From assembly GCA_964437735.1 (NCBI GenBank), contig CAYTID010000003.1, forward strand, positions 1-64,000: a stretch of DNA of 64,000 bases. Reading direction: 5' to 3'. Below, piece after piece: positions 27,511 through 36,749 of the stretch. The translations under genes were made by a program, and so were the position numbers. How positions within the stretch are numbered: position 1 is the stretch's first letter; every line of letters begins with the position of its first letter. The stretch comes from CAYTID01 sp964437735 (GTDB lineage: Bacteria; Bacteroidota; Ignavibacteria; UBA10030; BY39). Under the pieces are notes generated by a model. It was not told the DNA's origin. It searched no databases and saw nothing but the letters and a program-made list of their open reading frames with translations.

Positions 27511-28857
27511 TTATGGTTTTGTCTGCAGTTCAGTTTTACCAACCGGAACCACACTTAAAATAACCTTGCCCTCGTCTTTCAAATACTTAGAGCAGGAATT
27601 TTTTATTTCATCGGGTGTTACCCCGGCATATCTTTTAAGATTTTCATTAAAATAACCGGGATCACCAACAAAAATATTGTACATATTCAATTGATCTGTA
27701 ATCCCGCCAAATCCGCCGACTGATTGAAGCCGGTAAATCGAACTTGCTTCTATGCTGTTTTTTGAACGATCCAACTCACGTGTCTCGATTCCATTCTTTC
27801 GTATGAGAGATAGTTCCAAATTGATAGCAATTTCCAAATCTGTTAAATTTATACCCGGTTTTGCTGTCGCATAAATATAAAATGCTCCGGAGATTTCTCC
27901 GGCTCGGTGAAAAGCTAATACGTCTTGTGCAATCTGTTTTTCATACACTAATGACTTATAAAGTCTCGAATTTTTCCCTCTGGAAAGAATGTCTGAAAGT
28001 ATATCAAGCGCAGGTTCATCTTTTGTAAAGTGAGGCTCAGTAAGCCAGGCAATATATAAACGCGGAAGTTGCACCTGATCTTCCAGAACCAAATAATTAT
28101 TTTTATTCAGCACAGGAACGTTCGGTTTAGATTTGTCAATTACATTCCCTTTTGGAATTTCTCCAAAATATTTTTCGACTAATGTTTTCGTCTCCTGAAT
28201 ATCAATATCACCTCCTATACATAGACTGGCATTATTGGGAATATAATATTCACGAAAAAATTCTCTTACATCATCCAGTGTTGCGTTGGATAAATCTTCT
28301 TCAGTCCCGATTGTAAGCCAATTATATGGATGGTCAGACGGGTACAAATTTTCGTTTATAATTTTTAAAGATAGACCGTAAGGTTGATTTTCATAATTTT
28401 GACGTCGTTCATTTTTTACAACATCCCTCTGATTATCCAATTTTTCCTGATCCATGGCTTCCAATAAAAATCCCAAGCGGTCGGATTCGAGATATAACGC
28501 CAATTCAAGAAAATTGCTCGGAACCACCTCCCAATAATTTGTTCGGTCTGTATTTGTAGAGCCATTAAGATTTCCACCTGCATCCTGCAATAATTTAAAA
28601 TGATCGCCCTTACCTACATTCTTTGACCCCTGAAACAGCATGTGCTCAAAAAGATGAGCAAAGCCCGATTTGCCTTGCTTTTCGCGTCCTGAACCGACGT
28701 GGTACCATAAATTCACAGCAACAATAGGTACCGTATGATCTTGATGCAAAATAACCTGTAAGCCATTCGGCAGAACGTATTTTTCATATTTGATGCTGAT
28801 TTGAGAAAATGAAATTGAACTCATTAGTAGTATCGTGCATAAAAATGTTTTAAACAT
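27511..28857 (-). CDS. M16 family zinc peptidase, catalytic subunit
   Basis: The 448-residue protein has a signal peptide (about 1-18, ending SISFSQ) and the inverted zinc motif HLFEH at residues 68-72. The distal glutamate ligand lies near residue 150 in KNERRQNYENQPYG. It is followed by the usual second M16 domain. It should form a heterodimeric clam-shell peptidase with the motif-less paralogue downstream. ATGGAGAC upstream of the ATG serves as the ribosome binding site. It leads the transcript that also carries the aro genes. Confidence 0.92.
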   Translation of the reverse strand: MFKTFLCTILLMSSISFSQISIKYEKYVLPNGLQVILHQDHTVPIVAVNLWYHVGSGREKQGKSGFAHLFEHMLFQGSKNVGKGDHFKLLQDAGGNLNGSTNTDRTNYWEVVPSNFLELALYLESDRLGFLLEAMDQEKLDNQRDVVKNERRQNYENQPYGLSLKIINENLYPSDHPYNWLTIGTEEDLSNATLDDVREFFREYYIPNNASLCIGGDIDIQETKTLVEKYFGEIPKGNVIDKSKPNVPVLNKNNYLVLEDQVQLPRLYIAWLTEPHFTKDEPALDILSDILSRGKNSRLYKSLVYEKQIAQDVLAFHRAGEISGAFYIYATAKPGINLTDLEIAINLELSLIRKNGIETRELDRSKNSIEASSIYRLQSVGGFGGITDQLNMYNIFVGDPGYFNENLKRYAGVTPDEIKNSCSKYLKDEGKVILSVVPVGKTELQTKP

Positions 28858-28907
28858 CTTGTCTCCATGTTTTACAAAATATTTTTGTCTGTTTAAGTTA
28901 ACAATAG

Positions 28908-28936
28908 ATCATAATAAATGCAATCTTGATATTCAA
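28908..28936 (-). promoter_or_regulatory. probable promoter of the M16-aro operon
   Basis: On the minus strand TTGAAT (28931-28936) is followed after exactly 17 bases by TATGAT (28908-28913), a good -35/-10 pair. Transcription would begin near 28901, about 43 bases before the peptidase ATG. No other pair this good lies in the divergent gap to uvrA. Confidence 0.5.
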
Positions 28937-28958
28937 TAATTAAATTTTAGCATGAAGA

Positions 28959-28977
28959 TTATCTTTGGGAAAGATAA
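28959..28977 (+). promoter_or_regulatory. small hairpin in the uvrA leader
   Basis: TTATCTTT, a GGG loop and AAAGATAA form a perfect 8-bp stem ending 21 bases before the uvrA ATG. It is not followed by a T-run, so it is not a terminator. It could be an operator dyad or a leader RNA stem. No recognisable LexA box accompanies it. Confidence 0.35.
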
Positions 28978-28998
28978 ACTATTTTATTAATTTTCTAC

Positions 28999-31827
28999 AT
29001 GCGAAAATCAAATGAGAAGAAATCAAAACTTTCCGGAACCGATATTATTATCCGTGGTGCACGTGTACATAATCTTAAGAATATCAATCTCAAACTCCCG
29101 CGTTATAAGTTAATTATTTTTACCGGTGTGAGCGGATCAGGAAAATCAAGTCTCGCATTCGATACGATTTATGCCGAAGGACAAAGAAGATTTGTCGAAA
29201 GTTTATCCTCATACGCACGACAATTTTTAGAGCGCATGGATAAACCTGACGTCGATTTTATTGAAGGGCTTAGTCCTGCAATCGCTATCGAGCAAAAAAC
29301 ATCCGGACGAAATCCAAGGTCAACAGTTGCAACTTCGACAGAAATATACGATTATCTCCGACTTCTATTTGCAAGGATTGGTAAAACTTATTGTCATCGT
29401 TGCAGTAACGTTGTAAGGAAAGACACGGTTAGCACTGTCATAGAAAAACTAACCGAGACTTTAAACAATGACACAGAGACCCGTTTATTTGTTATGTTCC
29501 CTCTCAAAATCCATCCGAAAGCAACAATTTATGAAGAACTCGATAATCTGAGAAAACAGGGATTTATTCGTATCATGTGTGACGAACAAATAATCGAATT
29601 GACTGAAAAAATCCCATCTAAGATTTGTAAAGCTGATATATCGGTTGTCGTGGACAGGTTGATATTACGTAAGAATCAGGATAACTCCCGATTGGCAGAA
29701 TCGATCGAAACGGCTTTTAAAGTCGGCTCGGGAAATTTAATTATAAAATATATTGAAAACGGAAGTGTATTCAGATTCAATCAGCATTACAATTGCGCTG
29801 AATGCGGGATCGAATATGAAGAACCCGATCCGAGATTATTTTCTTTCAACAGCCCATATGGAGCTTGCAACATTTGTCAGGGTTTTGGTCGGTCAACGGG
29901 AATCGATCTTGATTTAGTCATCCCCGACACTGCGAAAACTATTCGTGAAGGAGCAATTCAACCCTGGACAACGCCAAAATGGAAAAAATACCTAAAGGAG
30001 TTAATTGATGCCGCTCCCGAAAATAATCTAAACGTTGATGTCCCCTATTCCTCACTATCCTCGAGTGAAATTGATTTGCTTTTAAATGGTGGAAAAGGAT
30101 TTGACGGGATTTATGATTTCTTCCGATATATTGAAAAAAAATCATACAAAGTCCATTACCGTTATTTATTGAGTAGGTACCGTGGTTACACCACTTGCGA
30201 AAATTGTAAGGGATCACGACTGCGTAAAGAAGCGTTGCAAGTTAAAATAAGAAGTAAAACAATATTGGATATCGTCAAAATGACCGTTGATGAATCGCAT
30301 GACTTCTTTGTTAATTTGCCGATTACTGATGTTGAATACGAAATATCCAAACGCATTCTGGAAGAAATAAAGAAAAGAATAAAATACCTCGTCGATATCG
30401 GATTGGGTTATCTGACACTCGACAGACTCTCGAATACACTCTCGGGAGGCGAATCACAGAGAATTAATCTTGCCACATCGCTCGGATCTACGCTTGTAGA
30501 TTCATTGTATGTGCTCGACGAACCTACGATAGGACTCCATCCAAAAGACAACAGGAGATTAATCAAAATATTAAAATCATTAAGGGACAACGGAAATACT
30601 GTAATTATCGTAGAGCATGATGCAGAAATGATGACTGAAGGTGATCTTATCGTCGACATGGGACCTGGTGCCGGTGTAAACGGAGGTGAAGTAATTTTTA
30701 AAGGCAAATTACAAGGCCTAAAAAATAATAAAATCTCTTTGACCGGAAAATATTTAAGTAACCGACTCAAAATACCGATACCCTCATCGAGGAGAAACGC
30801 TGAAGGAAATCACTTATTTATTTCGGGTGCAAGAGAACATAATTTAAAAAATATCGATGTTGAAATTCCTTTAAATAAATTCGTGTGTATAACGGGGGTA
30901 AGCGGATCGGGTAAAAGCACACTTGTGATGGATGTTTTATATCCGGCTTTAAAAAAAATAAATCGACAGGCTGGCGATACAACCTCCTACAAACATGGAA
31001 CTTATAAGTCGATTACGGGACACGCAAATATATCCGACGTTGAGCTTGTAGACCAATCGCCTATCGGAAGAACTCCGCGTTCTAATGCTGCAACATTCAT
31101 GAAGATTTTTGATACAATAAGAGATTTATTTTCGAAAACACAAGCAGCAAAGATACACGGCTTTACTCCAGGTCACTTTTCTTTCAATGTCACAGGGGGA
31201 AGATGCGATGTATGTGAAGGAAGCGGAATCCAGATAATCGAAATGCAATTCCTGGCTGATTTACAACTAATTTGTGATGCCTGCAAAGGAAAAAGATTTA
31301 AAAAAGAAATTCTTGAAATCAAATACAAAGGCAAAAACATTGATGATATTTTAAAAATGACAGTTAATGAGGCAACTGTTTTTTTCAAAACAGATCCTGC
31401 AGCCAAAAAAGGAGTCAGACTGTTAGAAGTATTAGTCAGTGTAGGACTTGGTTATATCCGGTTAGGACAACCGGCAACAACATTATCAGGCGGTGAAGCT
31501 CAAAGAATCAAACTTGCCGCCCACTTATCGGCTTCTTCAAATGAAAAAAACAAATTATTTATATTTGATGAACCCACAACCGGTTTACATTTTGATGATA
31601 TATTAAAACTTTTAAAATGTTTCAATTCATTAATTGACACGGGAAATTCAGTCGTTATTATCGAACATCATCTGGATGTTATCAAGTGTGCTGATTGGAT
31701 AATTGATCTCGGTCCGGATGCAGGAAAGGATGGGGGTACGATTGTTGCACAGGGAACACCTGAGGATATCGTAAAAGTTAAAAAATCTCACACAGGCCGA
31801 TTTCTGAACGCTTTGTTATCTGATTGA
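28999..31827 (+). CDS. uvrA: excinuclease ABC subunit A
   Basis: This 942-residue damage-recognition ATPase of nucleotide excision repair loads UvrB at lesions. Both ABC modules are complete: Walker A FTGVSGSGKSSLAFDTIYAE near residue 40 and ITGVSGSGKSTLVMDVLYPA near 640, signatures NTLSGGESQRI and TTLSGGEAQRI, and Walker B LYVLDEPTIGLHP and LFIFDEPTTGLHF. Zinc-binding pairs are visible as CHRC, CAEC with CNIC, and CDVC with CDAC. It is a single gene with no uvrB or uvrC nearby. Confidence 0.97.
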   Translation: MRKSNEKKSKLSGTDIIIRGARVHNLKNINLKLPRYKLIIFTGVSGSGKSSLAFDTIYAEGQRRFVESLSSYARQFLERMDKPDVDFIEGLSPAIAIEQKTSGRNPRSTVATSTEIYDYLRLLFARIGKTYCHRCSNVVRKDTVSTVIEKLTETLNNDTETRLFVMFPLKIHPKATIYEELDNLRKQGFIRIMCDEQIIELTEKIPSKICKADISVVVDRLILRKNQDNSRLAESIETAFKVGSGNLIIKYIENGSVFRFNQHYNCAECGIEYEEPDPRLFSFNSPYGACNICQGFGRSTGIDLDLVIPDTAKTIREGAIQPWTTPKWKKYLKELIDAAPENNLNVDVPYSSLSSSEIDLLLNGGKGFDGIYDFFRYIEKKSYKVHYRYLLSRYRGYTTCENCKGSRLRKEALQVKIRSKTILDIVKMTVDESHDFFVNLPITDVEYEISKRILEEIKKRIKYLVDIGLGYLTLDRLSNTLSGGESQRINLATSLGSTLVDSLYVLDEPTIGLHPKDNRRLIKILKSLRDNGNTVIIVEHDAEMMTEGDLIVDMGPGAGVNGGEVIFKGKLQGLKNNKISLTGKYLSNRLKIPIPSSRRNAEGNHLFISGAREHNLKNIDVEIPLNKFVCITGVSGSGKSTLVMDVLYPALKKINRQAGDTTSYKHGTYKSITGHANISDVELVDQSPIGRTPRSNAATFMKIFDTIRDLFSKTQAAKIHGFTPGHFSFNVTGGRCDVCEGSGIQIIEMQFLADLQLICDACKGKRFKKEILEIKYKGKNIDDILKMTVNEATVFFKTDPAAKKGVRLLEVLVSVGLGYIRLGQPATTLSGGEAQRIKLAAHLSASSNEKNKLFIFDEPTTGLHFDDILKLLKCFNSLIDTGNSVVIIEHHLDVIKCADWIIDLGPDAGKDGGTIVAQGTPEDIVKVKKSHTGRFLNALLSD

Positions 31828-31836
31828 TATTGAAAT

Positions 31837-32517
31837 TTACCAGCCCAAACCAATGCTCATTGATATGCTAAACCCTCCAAAATCTTTTTTCTTAACATTT
31901 ACTAAACTTTCTATCCCGGCCGGATATTGCACAAAATAATAGCGTGCGTTGACGCCAAACAGTCTTGAATAATCTTCGCCGAAAAAAGCTCCACCGCCGA
32001 TATATCCGCCTATTGTATAATGAGCTTTGCCATCTTTGAGCGAACTGAAAAATTCTTTCTTATAGGGTGAAGAGAATATCATCGCAGGTCCAACTGCCGC
32101 AGATATGTATGGACGGAAATTGTCCATTATTTCTTCCTGAAACAGACGATATTCGGCTGCCACGAATAGCGGCATAACTAAAAACCGGTTTACTTTATTT
32201 GGAACAAATAATTCTCCGGTAAAAGGATTATATAATTCAATTTCACGGTCATCTTTTGACTGTAATATTGAAAAATGGATTTTTGTTATCAGCTGATCGG
32301 AGAGGTGGAATCCATAAAATGTTCCCAATCCAAATCCGTCATTAGAGAGAATAATATCCACCCCCCAACTCTTCCTTATTTCCGATGATTGATATGATAT
32401 CAGAGGTTCACTCGCCTCGAAAACTATAGTTGTATCTCTGTTATCTGAATATTGTTCCTGGCTATTAGAACCTGTATTAACTAATATTGCAAATATAAAT
32501 ATTATTATTTTTTTCAT
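31837..32517 (-). CDS. outer-membrane beta-barrel protein, hypothetical
   Basis: The 226-residue protein has a signal peptide (about 1-19). Alternating polar/aromatic strands with many glycines follow, such as GGYIGGGAFFGEDYSRLFGV, and the protein ends in GLGW, the aromatic C-terminus expected for barrel insertion by BamA. No specific family was recognised; an OmpW/porin-like small barrel is plausible. It is convergent with uvrA, nine bases away, and shows no operon partner except possibly the methyltransferase gene upstream. Confidence 0.7.
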   Translation of the reverse strand: MKKIIIFIFAILVNTGSNSQEQYSDNRDTTIVFEASEPLISYQSSEIRKSWGVDIILSNDGFGLGTFYGFHLSDQLITKIHFSILQSKDDREIELYNPFTGELFVPNKVNRFLVMPLFVAAEYRLFQEEIMDNFRPYISAAVGPAMIFSSPYKKEFFSSLKDGKAHYTIGGYIGGGAFFGEDYSRLFGVNARYYFVQYPAGIESLVNVKKKDFGGFSISMSIGLGW

Positions 32518-32573
32518 AATACGATTTTATTCTTTCTACTATTAACAATTTTTGCTACGAAAAGTTTATGGTA

Positions 32574-33746
32574 TTATAATATTTTGAAAATTCCAAATTT
32601 TAAGTACCCTGTCTCATTCATGGCAGGAAGTACAGGATGATCCGGGGATGCCCCATTCCATTCTAATAATTGAATCGAGCGACCGGCTTTTGTTGCGCAA
32701 TTTTTTATAATATCCAGAAAATCAGTTGCATCCATGTGGTGCGAACACGAAGCAGTTGCAAGTATACCCTGATGCCGCAATAACTTTATTGCTGCTGTAT
32801 TGATTTCTTTATAACCTGCCTTCGCCTGATGTATATTTTTTTTACTCTTCGTAAACGACGGAGGATCGAGTATTATCATATCGTACTCTGCCCCTGAATC
32901 AACTGATTTATTTAAAAAATCAAAAGCATCCGCTTTTACGAATGAACATTTATCTTCTAACAAGTTTAACTTTGCATTATTTGTAGCTCTGGATATTGTT
33001 GCCTCAGATATATCAACTCCTTTTACCGTCTGTGCGCCGGCGAATGCTGCATTAAGAGCAAATCCCCCGTCGTTACAAAAACAATCCAAAACTTTTAAAC
33101 CTTTCGTATATCGCCTTAAGGAAAAACGATTTTCCCTTTGATCTAAAAATAAACCTGTTTTTTGCCCCTCCAGTAAATCAATTTCAAATTTAATATCATT
33201 TTCTAAAACAACTGCGGGTTTAATATTTCCCTGAATAATTTCTTTTACCAAGCCTAAACCTTCGAGCGAGCGTAGATTTGATTCGTCGCGCCGAACTATT
33301 CCTTCAGGATTAAATAGCGAATTCAACACTTCATATATTTGAGCTAATCGTAATTCCATTCCTGCTGAAAATGTTTGAACACTAAAATAATTTTTGTATT
33401 TATCGATAACTAATCCGGGAAGATAATCACTCTCACCGTGCACCAGGCGGAATATTTCTGAATCAGGAAACAATTGAATTCTCAATTTAAGAGCCGTTTG
33501 GATTTTATTCTGAAAAAAATTAAAATCAATTTCTTCGTCATAGTATGTAAGTAATCGGAAAATTATAAGTGATTTGGGGTTATAAAAACCTTTGCCAATA
33601 AATTTCCCTGAATTAGTTCTTAATTCAACGATATCCCCTGTTTCCGGATTACCCAGTACTTCATTGATTTCATTGCTGAAAACCCAGAGATGCCCTGATA
33701 ATATGCGTTTCTCCTCCCCTTTTTTAAGTTTTATTATTTTTTTCAT
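32574..33746 (-). CDS. rlmI: class I rRNA (cytosine-5) methyltransferase, RlmI family
   Basis: This SAM-dependent methyltransferase of about 390 residues has the RlmI/YccW layout. There is an N-terminal PUA domain (KKGEEKRILSGHLWVFSNEI), an EEHE-like middle domain with DKYKNYFSVQTFSAGME, then the Rossmann core with GQKTGLFLDQRENR, VLDCFCNDGGFALNAAFAGA, SVDSGAEYDMIILDPPSF and SCSHHM. In E. coli RlmI makes m5C1962 in 23S rRNA; that exact target is inferred. I chose the ATG at 33746 over an upstream TTG at 33782 because the PUA domain begins right after it. Confidence 0.87.
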   Translation of the reverse strand: MKKIIKLKKGEEKRILSGHLWVFSNEINEVLGNPETGDIVELRTNSGKFIGKGFYNPKSLIIFRLLTYYDEEIDFNFFQNKIQTALKLRIQLFPDSEIFRLVHGESDYLPGLVIDKYKNYFSVQTFSAGMELRLAQIYEVLNSLFNPEGIVRRDESNLRSLEGLGLVKEIIQGNIKPAVVLENDIKFEIDLLEGQKTGLFLDQRENRFSLRRYTKGLKVLDCFCNDGGFALNAAFAGAQTVKGVDISEATISRATNNAKLNLLEDKCSFVKADAFDFLNKSVDSGAEYDMIILDPPSFTKSKKNIHQAKAGYKEINTAAIKLLRHQGILATASCSHHMDATDFLDIIKNCATKAGRSIQLLEWNGASPDHPVLPAMNETGYLKFGIFKIL

Positions 33747-33785
33747 GCGTGTAAAAGTAGTGACAATTTTATTAAAAATCAATTA

Positions 33786-33814
33786 TTGACAAATGAATAA
33801 GTATTTTGTAGATT
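33786..33814 (+). promoter_or_regulatory. possible promoter of the two-component pair
   Basis: TTGACA at 33786-33791 is followed after 17 bases by TAGATT (33809-33814), itself followed by TAAA. The -35 is perfect and the -10 is weak but fits the looser TAnnTTTG type used in Bacteroidetes. Transcription would start about 20 bases before the regulator ATG at 33841. Confidence 0.4.
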
Positions 33815-33840
33815 TAAAAAGTAATTTTAGACATTAAATT

Positions 33841-34527
33841 ATGACTGATAAGAAAATTAAAATTTTAGTCGTCGAGGATGAAAAAAAACTGGCGCAATCG
33901 ATTGAAAGACAACTTGTTCGCGTAGGTTATGAAGTTAATATTGCTTACAATGGTTTTGAAGCAGAAGAACTCGTCCGAAATCATGTTTATGATATTATTA
34001 CCCTTGATATAAATTTACCAAAAAAACTCGGGACAGAATTTTTACAGGCATTAAGACAAAATATGGATAAAACACCTGTAATAATTCTATCGGCTCGTGA
34101 CAAAATTCAAGACCGAATTACTGGTTTGCTCATCGGCGCTGATGATTATGTCACTAAACCTTTTGATGTAGGTGAACTTCTCGCAAGAATTGAAGCCGTT
34201 TTACGCAGAAGCGGAACTAGCAAGGCAACTTTTCTGAAAGTCGACGACTTAAGGATGGACCTTGTGAACCATGAAGTAAAAAGGGGTGAAAAGGTTCTGA
34301 ATCTGACACAAAGAGAGTATACCTTATTAGAGTTTTTCTTACGGAATAAAAATCAGATTTTAACGCGTAAAAGAATAGCCGAACAAGTGTGGGGCTACAC
34401 TTTTGATTCAGGTACTAATATCGTTGATGTTTATGTAAGTTATTTACGAAAAGTTGTTGATGAAGGCTTTGAAAAAAAACTTATTCGTACTGAATACGGC
34501 GAAGGGTTTATATTGAGGGATGAATGA
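33841..34527 (+). CDS. OmpR/PhoB-type response regulator
   Basis: This 228-residue regulator has a receiver domain (about 5-118) with VVEDEKKLAQS at the acidic pocket, the phosphorylated aspartate D56 in TLDINLP and the conserved lysine in YVTKPFD. A winged-helix DNA-binding domain (about 135-228) follows, with LNLTQREYTLLEFFLRN and IVDVYVSYLRKVV. It is the classic transcriptional output of a two-component system. Its stop overlaps the kinase ATG as ATGA, so the pair is translationally coupled. The signal is unknown. Confidence 0.94.
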   Translation: MTDKKIKILVVEDEKKLAQSIERQLVRVGYEVNIAYNGFEAEELVRNHVYDIITLDINLPKKLGTEFLQALRQNMDKTPVIILSARDKIQDRITGLLIGADDYVTKPFDVGELLARIEAVLRRSGTSKATFLKVDDLRMDLVNHEVKRGEKVLNLTQREYTLLEFFLRNKNQILTRKRIAEQVWGYTFDSGTNIVDVYVSYLRKVVDEGFEKKLIRTEYGEGFILRDE

Positions 34528-35906
34528 GAATTATTTCGTCATTTAAATTAAAACTGGCTTTCTATTACACGATTGTTGTACTCTCTATTTTAGTAATCTT
34601 TACGGTTGTAAGTATTAAGTTGATAGAATCTTCCCTCTTCGAGGAAATAGACAGATCATTAGAGACAGAGGCAGTTTGGATTCAAAGTATGTTAGAAGAC
34701 TATCAAATTCAAAATTTCGATGATAATCAAATCAAAAGCAATTTATCGCGAAGGAGCCGTCTTAGCCCGCGAAAACAATTTATCGAAATATATAATCCGC
34801 AGGGATACATTTATTTTCGATCCATTAACTTATTGAACGAACAGCTTAAACCATATATTCAACAACGAGAAGGAATTTCTACTATAAAATTTTTGAATAA
34901 TATAGAAATACGATTGTTAACTATTTGGGTAAATGATTTCGAGATCATTATCGGACATCCGTTAACTGATGTTAACGTCGCCATTTCTGAAATATTATCA
35001 AGCCTCCTTTTTCTGATACCTCTCGGTTTATTTTTGATATTTTTTGGCGGAATATTTATTGTTAATAAATTTACAAAACCTTTAAAAAAACTCAACAAAT
35101 ATATAGATAATCTTTTGAAACAACCTTTGGACCAGGAAGTTGAAAAAATTGATGTAATTGAAAGAGATGAGCTTGGCAATCTTATATTCAAAATTAATAA
35201 TGTTACTGAAAAACTGAGAAATAGTATGCGGCAATCATTGAGCTTCTCGTCACTGGCGGCACATGAATTAAGATCTCCTCTTGCAATCGTAAGAAACCAA
35301 TTAGAAAATGTAATGAGATCGGATGTTCATATCAAAGAAATCAAAGATACCTTAACGTCTGTCTATGATGAGTTGTTGCGGATGAACAGGGTTATTAATG
35401 ATTTATTAAGCATCGGAACTTTACAGGCAGGTACTTTAAAGTTAGAATTGGAAAATATTGACTTGAAGGTGCTATTAACTGAATTTTATGAGGAAGCTAC
35501 CTTACTATGCCGAAAAAAAAATATTACTGTAGTCTTGAAAAATTCTGAAACTTCAACCGTATATATAGATATACTCAGGATACGGCAGGTTTTATTTAAT
35601 CTTCTTGATAATGCTATCCGAAATACACCTGAAAATGGGCGAATTAGGTTAGGTTATGAAAAGAAGGGCAAATATTTTATTATTTCATTTTCAGACACCG
35701 GTACCGGTATTCCTGAATCATTAATTAATAAGATTTTTAATCCCTTTAAAACTGGGATAACAAGTAAGCAAAATGGAATGGGATCGGGTTTAGGGCTAGC
35801 GCTTGTAAAATCGGTAATTGACGCCCACAATGGCGAAATTAGCGTAAAAAGCATAGTCGGTGAGGGGACAACCTTTAAGTTTACTCTTCCGATTTCAGAG
35901 AATTGA
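34524..35906 (+). CDS. membrane sensor histidine kinase
   Basis: The 460-residue EnvZ/CusS-like kinase has a membrane helix at about 12-33, a periplasmic sensor of roughly 120 residues with no recognised family, and a second helix near 155-180. A HAMP linker follows, then the dimerisation box LAAHELRSPLAIVRNQLE with the phosphorylated histidine, and a HATPase domain with LFNLLDNAIRNTPENG, SDTGTGIPESLINKIFNPF and GSGLGLALVKSVI. It would phosphorylate the regulator encoded just upstream. Confidence 0.93.
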   Translation: MRIISSFKLKLAFYYTIVVLSILVIFTVVSIKLIESSLFEEIDRSLETEAVWIQSMLEDYQIQNFDDNQIKSNLSRRSRLSPRKQFIEIYNPQGYIYFRSINLLNEQLKPYIQQREGISTIKFLNNIEIRLLTIWVNDFEIIIGHPLTDVNVAISEILSSLLFLIPLGLFLIFFGGIFIVNKFTKPLKKLNKYIDNLLKQPLDQEVEKIDVIERDELGNLIFKINNVTEKLRNSMRQSLSFSSLAAHELRSPLAIVRNQLENVMRSDVHIKEIKDTLTSVYDELLRMNRVINDLLSIGTLQAGTLKLELENIDLKVLLTEFYEEATLLCRKKNITVVLKNSETSTVYIDILRIRQVLFNLLDNAIRNTPENGRIRLGYEKKGKYFIISFSDTGTGIPESLINKIFNPFKTGITSKQNGMGSGLGLALVKSVIDAHNGEISVKSIVGEGTTFKFTLPISEN

Positions 35907-35937
35907 AAAATAAAGGTCAAATATCTTATTTTTTTGA

Positions 35938-35970
35938 ACTTATTAGAAATTTCTAATACTTATTAGAAAA
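35938..35970. promoter_or_regulatory. palindrome and direct repeat, candidate operator
   Basis: The 18-base sequence TATTAGAAATTTCTAATA (35941-35958) is a perfect palindrome. The motif ACTTATTAGAAA occurs at 35938-35949 and again at 35958-35969, exactly 20 bases apart, close to two helical turns. It lies just upstream of a TTGACA box and of the orphan response regulator gene, so it looks like a tandem binding site for a dimeric regulator. The protein that binds it is not known. Confidence 0.5.
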
Positions 35971-35977
35971 ATTTAAC

Positions 35978-36006
35978 TTGACATTAGAATATAAATAATG
36001 TAAATT
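35978..36006 (+). promoter_or_regulatory. probable promoter of the orphan response regulator
   Basis: TTGACA (35978-35983) and TAAATT (36001-36006) are separated by 17 bases. The leader before the ATG at 36021 would be short, about 8 bases, and there is no clear ribosome binding site, so the mRNA may be nearly leaderless. Confidence 0.4.
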
Positions 36007-36020
36007 CAAATGAAAGCATA

Positions 36021-36749
36021 ATGGAAAAGAAAAATATTCTCTCAATACTGATTGTAGACGATGATGGATTGTACCGTGCCATATTAGGAAATTATTTAGA
36101 TTCTTTGAATAAATACAATGTGGAGATTTGTGAATCGGGCGAAGGGGCTTTAAAACTATTAACTTCTACAATTTATGATGTCGTCATTCTGGACTATTTC
36201 ATGACCGGAATCTCAGGTTTAAACGTAATGCAGTGGATAAACGAACAAAAACTTGATACTCCTGTCATCATGTTGACAGGAGCCGGGTCTGAAAATATAG
36301 CTGTGGAAGTGATGAAACTTGGTGCTTATGATTATATCAAGAAAGACCAACTCGACCTTGAGCATCTCCCAATTCTGATAGATGGAACTTATGAAAGATA
36401 TATTTTTAAAAAAGAAAAAGAACATATTGAAACACTGAAAAGAGATAGTGGGAGACACCTTCAGAATATACATGAATTCCAGGATTCTCTATCATTAATG
36501 GAGTTAACAATTAAAAATTTGTTAGCCGTCGTTACACTTGAAATCGATGATTTAGAGTTGAATTTAAGTATTCCTGAAAGACAGGCTGAGACAAAACAGA
36601 TAATTGACCAAGTGCGGGGTTTAAAAGAACAGTGTGAAATTTTAACAACAACACTTTTAACATTATTTGAAATTTCGGGTAACATCTCAAAGAGCTGTAA
36701 CAACTTAAAAAGCACTATTATTCACGAGAACTCAAATTCATCCTATTAA
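36021..36749 (+). CDS. response regulator with a receiver domain and an unrecognised helical tail
   Basis: The 242-residue protein has a receiver domain at about 9-125, with IVDDDGLYRAIL, the phospho-acceptor region VVILDYFMTGISGLN, VIMLTGAGSENIAVEVM and YDYIKKDQLDLEHLP. The remaining 115 residues are helical and charged with coiled-coil character and no DNA-binding domain, so output may be by protein contact. No kinase gene directly adjoins it apart from the pair ending 114 bases upstream. Its last 12 bases overlap the convergent Nudix gene. Confidence 0.8.
   Translation: MEKKNILSILIVDDDGLYRAILGNYLDSLNKYNVEICESGEGALKLLTSTIYDVVILDYFMTGISGLNVMQWINEQKLDTPVIMLTGAGSENIAVEVMKLGAYDYIKKDQLDLEHLPILIDGTYERYIFKKEKEHIETLKRDSGRHLQNIHEFQDSLSLMELTIKNLLAVVTLEIDDLELNLSIPERQAETKQIIDQVRGLKEQCEILTTTLLTLFEISGNISKSCNNLKSTIIHENSNSSY

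Noticed and set aside
28959..28977. uvrA leader hairpin as a LexA box
   Set aside because: TTATCTTTGGGAAAGATAA does not match known LexA dyads; kept only as a low-confidence stem.
33747..33782. Longer RlmI start at a TTG
   Set aside because: It adds 12 residues with no PUA-domain match; the ATG at 33746 fits the family.
36010..36018. ATG AAA GCA TAA mini-frame overlapping the response regulator start
   Set aside because: Three codons only; could act in translational coupling but there is no evidence for it.
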